Part shown: positions 43,320 through 46,732 of the stretch, in pieces
Layout: each line of letters begins with the position of its first letter
Position numbering within the stretch: position 1 is the stretch's first letter
Assembly (NCBI RefSeq): GCF_001043955.1
Contig: NZ_LABZ01000072.1
Location: 1-46,732, forward strand
From: Methylobacterium tarhaniae
GTDB taxonomy: Bacteria; Pseudomonadota; Alphaproteobacteria; Rhizobiales; Beijerinckiaceae
Direction of reading: 5' to 3'
DNA length: 46,732 bases
Program-made: the position numbers and the translations under genes
The notes under the pieces: generated by a model
What the model saw: the letters and a program-made list of their open reading frames with translations, nothing else
Told to the model about the DNA's origin: nothing
Databases searched by the model: none

Positions 43320-44621
43320 ATGGGCCATCCAGCGATCATGAGGGGCAAGATGCTGACGTTGTCAAATCGCGTTTTGTTTCCATGGTTTGATAACGAAGAT
43401 GAGAATTCGTTTCTTGAATATTATGCTGAAGAAACCATCACATCTCTGAAGTATGCTTTGACCGCCACTGTCGCTCTTCATCTGCTTTTGATGATATCAG
43501 ATTGGCTCGCATTCAGGGAAGAATTCTTGATTCTGGCCTATTATCATCTTTATATAATAATTTCCTGCGGCATGGCTGTGCCCATGTTCAGCATGCCATT
43601 GATGAAGAAACATCTCTTTGTTTTGGTTCCCATATTCTGGATACCGAGCGCCATGGCAATTGCCATTGTAATGTACTTGGTCGACAAGGCGTTTGATGCC
43701 TATATATGCGGTGTTGTCTTTACGCTCCTATATGCGTGTTGCGCTGTAAGATTGCTCTTCTTGAGTGTTGTCGTATGCTGCTTGCTTCAAGTCGCATTTA
43801 TCAACATAGCTCTCTTGGCCAAATCGGCCGGCGCCGATGCGTACACATACACAAATTTTATCATGATATACGCGGTTACAATCGGTCTCGTTCTGAGTTT
43901 TACGATCGAATTTCTTGCAAGGCGCAACTTCATTCTTCGCACTAAGCTCGATAGCGAACGAGCGAAGTTGGATGCGATATTGCGCGACATCCTTCCCGCA
44001 TCGATACTCTCTCGGATTCGTTCCGGGGAGCGACGGATCGCTGATTTGAGCAGTCCGGTGACGATCTTGTTCGCAGACATTGTGGGATTTACGAAGTTTA
44101 CACTGGAGCAAAGACCGGAATTTGTAGTCGATACGCTGAATGATTTATTCACGCAACTTGACGAGATTGCCGCTCGCCACGGAGTTGAGAAAATCAAGAC
44201 TGTCGGGGATGCCTACATGGCGGCCGTGGGGATCGGCGATGCTGTCGAGAAAGACGCAGCGTCGATGGCCGAGTTTGCGCTGGATGCTCGAGATGCGGTT
44301 GCAATGTTGGGGAAACATCGCGGCATCGAGCTGAGATTGAGATTTGGTATTGCGACCGGGCGCGTGGTCAGCGGTGTGATCGGGAATTCGCGACCCGTCT
44401 TCGACACGTGGGGCTTGCAGGTCAATCTCGCCAGTCGTCTGGAGGGACTGGCTCCGCCCAATGGCATCCTGCTGGATAAAGACACGACAGATGTCATATC
44501 AGGGCGCTACGAAGTGTCCGACAACGGCCTTCGAGACGTGAAAGGTATCGGACATGTTCCGACATATCTTCTCGTCGGGCGAGGTGAAAACAGCAGAAGC
44601 AAGTTTTCGATCGATGACTGA
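43320..44621 (+). CDS. Membrane-bound class III adenylate/guanylate cyclase, AT-rich
   Basis: 433 residues from ATG 43320. Residues about 35-215 contain six hydrophobic segments (MASE-like membrane sensor), then a short linker helix and a cyclase homology domain from about 245: metal-binding VTILFADIVGFTKF, then KIKTVGDAYMAAVG with substrate-specificity lysine and the second aspartate, then TWGLQVNLASRLEG. All catalytic positions seem present, so it should make cyclic nucleotide, more likely cAMP. Base composition and codon use (ATT, TTG, AAT, ATA) are far more AT-rich than any neighbour, a sign of recent transfer. Start uncertain: 43350 has AGGGG close upstream, and the frame is open to 43173. 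It separates two pieces of the tail-gene remnant. Confidence 0.85.
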   Translation: MGHPAIMRGKMLTLSNRVLFPWFDNEDENSFLEYYAEETITSLKYALTATVALHLLLMISDWLAFREEFLILAYYHLYIIISCGMAVPMFSMPLMKKHLFVLVPIFWIPSAMAIAIVMYLVDKAFDAYICGVVFTLLYACCAVRLLFLSVVVCCLLQVAFINIALLAKSAGADAYTYTNFIMIYAVTIGLVLSFTIEFLARRNFILRTKLDSERAKLDAILRDILPASILSRIRSGERRIADLSSPVTILFADIVGFTKFTLEQRPEFVVDTLNDLFTQLDEIAARHGVEKIKTVGDAYMAAVGIGDAVEKDAASMAEFALDARDAVAMLGKHRGIELRLRFGIATGRVVSGVIGNSRPVFDTWGLQVNLASRLEGLAPPNGILLDKDTTDVISGRYEVSDNGLRDVKGIGHVPTYLLVGRGENSRSKFSIDD

Positions 44622-44688
44622 CCTATGACGAGCGTGCGCGGCTGCACCTCCTTCCAAAGGGCGTCGTAGCCCGATACGGGCGCGCCTC

Positions 44689-45338
44689 TTAGGTACGAAC
44701 TCGCCGTTCGAGAGCAGGGCCGGGGTCACGCACCGGGCCGCCGCCGGCGAGCCGGAGCGCGCCGTCGGGGCCGGTCACGTCGCCCCCGGAGCCGGGCGTG
44801 CGGGTGAACAGGTCCTCGACGAGACCCGAGACCGTACCGGTGATCCCGCCGACGGCGTTCGCCGCCGGCGCCGTGCCGAGGAGGCCGGCGAGCGGGCCTG
44901 GCCGGTGAACAGCGCCTGCAGCGTCGCCCGGGCGATCTGCTTCTCCAGGCCGCGCAGCACCTCGCCGAAGCTCTTGCCCTCCAGGATCGCGTCGGCAAAG
45001 GCGTCGGAGAGCGCCTGGCCGACATGCCGGGCGCTCTCGGCGAGATGGCGCTCGGCCTGCTCCAGGTCGGCGAGCTTGTCCTTGTCGCTGGCCGCGGCGG
45101 CTCGGATGCGGGCAGTCCGCTCGCCGGTGAGGGTCACGCCCTCGGCCCTGGCGACCTCCTCGGCCTTGGCCAGCTCGATCGCGATGCGCTTCTCGGCGTT
45201 GCAGAGGTGGTAGGCCTCCAGCTCCGCCTCGAGGGCGGCGGTGGATTTCTCCAGCCCGGCGATCAGCGTCTCGATCAGGTCCTGCGTCTCGGCAGCTCCG
45301 CTTCGGCCCGCTCCGCCCGGGAGAGGCCGGGAGCGCAT
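44689..45338 (-). pseudogene. Remnant of a phage/GTA tail tape measure gene
   Basis: One frame gives a coiled-coil block (LIETLIAGLEKSTAALEAEL, EAYHLCNAEKRIAIELAKAE, DKLADLEQAERHLAESARH) ending in ALSDAFADAILEGKSFGEVL and RGLEKQIARATLQALF, the usual end region of lambda-type tape measure proteins. About 450 bases in, sense moves to the next frame (GLLGTAPAANAVGGITGTVS, GLVEDLFTRTPG). A frameshift near 44890 and loss of the long N-terminal part are inferred; tape measure proteins normally have many hundred residues. It lies between capsid and DUF2460/DUF2163 remnants, in the expected order. Confidence 0.6.
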
Positions 45339-45591
45339 TCGGCCGGTCGCCCCGCGGCACGAGGCTGACCGCGAGCGGATTGCCCTCCGCCGCCTCCCGG
45401 CATCCGAACTTGCAGGATCATGCCTTCGAGGCCCACGGATACGAGTGTTCCGCCTGCCGACGACGTGAGCGCGTCGTTCAATCTGAGGATGCGGCGAGAC
45501 TGGAATGCGCCGATAGAGAGCGAAGACGAAAAGATCGAAGCGACGTCTCTGCTCGGTCGATCATCCAAAATAACCCTTCAGGGAGGGAACA

Positions 45592-45876
45592 ATGCGCTTG
45601 CTCCATGCGCCGCTGACGGCGGTGTTGCTGCTTGCCTGTGTCGGATCGGCCGCCGCGCGCTGTCCCCTGTACTTGCCGATGCGGGTCGGGCCGACGACCG
45701 GGAACCCGGAGAAGGACACGGTCGGGCTGTTCTGCGCGCAACCGGAGGCCGGCCTGCCGGTGGCCTCCGCCGGGGGCGTCCGGTCCCTGGCCCGGGTGGG
45801 CGCCGTGATGGGCGATGCCGAGAAGGACACCGTCGGCTTCGCACCGTCATCGGGCACGGAGCAGGCTGCGCGGTGA
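45592..45876 (+). CDS. Small secreted protein with an internal EKDTVGF duplication
   Basis: 94 residues. Signal peptide 1-22 (MRLLHAPLTAVLLLACVGSA). The mature part contains the motif RVGPTTGNPEKDTVGLF and, about 38 residues later, RVGAVMGDAEKDTVGFA, a clear internal duplication, plus two cysteines. A strong GGGAGGGAA site precedes the ATG. It is read on the plus strand between the tape measure and capsid remnants, so it is not part of the phage gene row. No family known to me. Confidence 0.65.
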   Translation: MRLLHAPLTAVLLLACVGSAAARCPLYLPMRVGPTTGNPEKDTVGLFCAQPEAGLPVASAGGVRSLARVGAVMGDAEKDTVGFAPSSGTEQAAR

Positions 45877-45916
45877 GCGGCCCGTCCCGGGCGGCCGGGC
45901 CGACCGGGCTCCGGCC

Positions 45917-46548
45917 TCAGCTCGCCGGGTGCTGGAACGCCTTGATGGCGTCGTTGCTGGCGTCGACCGGGCCAGGAACGCCACCTGACCCTTCTCCAGG
46001 TCCTTGCTGTCCGCGAAGCGGAACAACGTCACCGCCATCACGTCGCGGATCAGGTCCGTCTTGAGGTCGCCGAACAGCAGCGAGCGCGGAGGCGCCCATC
46101 GGCGCCAGAGGGGCCGGCCCTGGCTGTCCCTCAGCTTCTTGAGCGCCTCGAGGGTGGCGTCGTGGAACATGAACCGGCCGTCGCCGCGACAGGCCGGATC
46201 GACCGCATGCTCGAGGTCGTCGTAGGTGACCGCCCCGGTCCGGCCCGCCGCCGCGGTGACCACGCCGCGGGGCTGGCCGGTGCCGGTCGCGAAGTGCCGG
46301 TTGGTGATGCGGGTGGCGAGCGCCACGTTGATGGTGGGCTCGATGTCGACGCGGGGGTCCTGCAGCAGCTCGAGCGGCACCAACACGGTCTTCGAGCCGT
46401 ACGTGTAGGCGCCGATGCTGACGGTGCCGAAGGCGATGTCCTGGCCGCTCGCCGCCAGACTCTCGCCGACGATCTCTCCCCCCTGGCCGGTCTCGTCACG
46501 GGCTTTTGCCGTGCGCTCCCCGCGCAGGGCTTGGATCGACTGCGTCAT
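45917..46548 (-). pseudogene. Remnant of an HK97-type major capsid gene
   Basis: The frame starts MTQSIQALRGERTAKARDE as the N-terminal delta region of HK97-like capsids, but jumps at once to the core (GGEIVGESLAASGQDIAFGT, YGSKTVLVPLELLQD, NRHFATGTGQPRGVVTAAAG, DGRFMFHDATLEALKKLRDS). After QGRPLW about 30 residues are missing before LLFGDLKTDLIRDVMAVTLF and RFADSKDLEKGQVAFLA. The end then needs a frameshift to reach VDASNDAIKAFQHPAS and the stop at 45917. About half of a normal capsid gene is left. It cannot make a functional capsid. Confidence 0.8.
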
Positions 46549-46576
46549 GATGGGGCGGCGTGAGAGGCCCAGAAAC

Positions 46577-46602
46577 GCGAAAAGCGCCCCGATCGGGGCG
46601 CT
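46577..46602 (-). terminator. Rho-independent terminator downstream of tRNA-Pro
   Basis: Perfect palindrome AGCGCCCC-GATC-GGGGCGCT (46583-46602). On the minus strand it is followed by TTTTCGCGTTTC. It lies about 70 bases downstream of the tRNA 3' end. A second, nested hairpin (GCTTGC...GCAAGC around GAGGG...CCCTC) fills part of the interval. Confidence 0.75.
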
Positions 46603-46674
46603 GAACTTTGCAAAGCGGCTTGCAAACCGAGGGCCCGACACCCTCAAGAAGCAAGCCTAAGTGCTTGATTTGAA

Positions 46675-46732
46675 TGGTCGGAGCGAGAGGATTCGAACCT
46701 CCGACCCCTAGTCCCCCAGACTAGTGCGCTAA
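46675..46732 (-). tRNA. tRNA-Pro(GGG), 5' part outside the window
   Basis: The minus strand shows an anticodon stem CTAGT/ACTAG with loop CTGGGGG (anticodon GGG). A 5-base variable loop follows, then a T arm GGAGG-TTCGAAT-CCTCT, the acceptor 3' strand CGCTCCG, discriminator A and an encoded CCA. D arm and 5' acceptor strand lie beyond the edge. It abuts the phage/GTA remnant; tRNA genes are frequent integration sites, but no duplicated att core was seen in the window. Confidence 0.9.

Overview
The window is very GC-rich (about 70 % by eye). Its gene order is alphaproteobacterial: dusB-ntrB-ntrC, ntrY-ntrX, hfq and hflX, a fused ispDF next to cinA, a MucR/Ros regulator and an alphaproteobacterial flagellin. 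Together with Rhizobiales-type dispersed palindromes and a chromosomal RepA-type initiator this points to Methylobacterium or a close relative; the genus is an inference. The first bases hold the tail of a gene, and the right edge cuts a tRNA-Pro(GGG).

Left part (1-14.6 kb): pterin carbinolamine dehydratase, a nitrate/taurine-type ABC importer, two MFS permeases, a small secreted protein and a dispersed palindromic repeat. Then come a flagellin carrying an unusual inserted beta-sandwich domain, a secreted protein, and a histidine kinase-KaiC-receiver cassette without kaiA or kaiB. A MarR-GNAT fusion with a probable operator follows.

Core part (14.6-27.7 kb): cinA-type amidohydrolase and ispDF on the minus strand diverge from dusB. 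The rest is the nitrogen/redox regulatory block ntrBC, mucR, ntrYX, then hfq with a strong terminator, and hflX. This is housekeeping sequence.

Accessory part I (27.7-42.5 kb): a frameshifted small lipoprotein, a DUF4926-like protein, an OLD/RecF-like ATPase, another MFS, a periplasmic catalase-like peroxidase, a cupin regulator with an acetyltransferase, and mazG. Between mazG and an MFS lies a plasmid-like replication module: seven iteron-like repeats, several spaced by 22 bp or multiples of it, further short repeats, a RepA-family gene, paired palindromes and a HARE-HTH protein. Next are a sugar-acid type MFS, a DapA-fold protein that has lost its catalytic residues, and several small proteins.

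Accessory part II (42.5-46.7 kb): remnants of a phage or gene transfer agent, all on the minus strand and in the canonical order capsid, tape measure, DUF2460/DUF2163 tail proteins. They are truncated and frameshifted. A strikingly AT-rich membrane adenylate/guanylate cyclase gene and a small secreted protein with an internal duplication sit between them on the plus strand. The block abuts the tRNA-Pro gene.

The most unusual items are the iteron/RepA/HARE-HTH module, the flagellin with an inserted carbohydrate-binding-like domain, the collapsed tail module invaded by a low-GC cyclase, and the catalytically dead DapA homologue.
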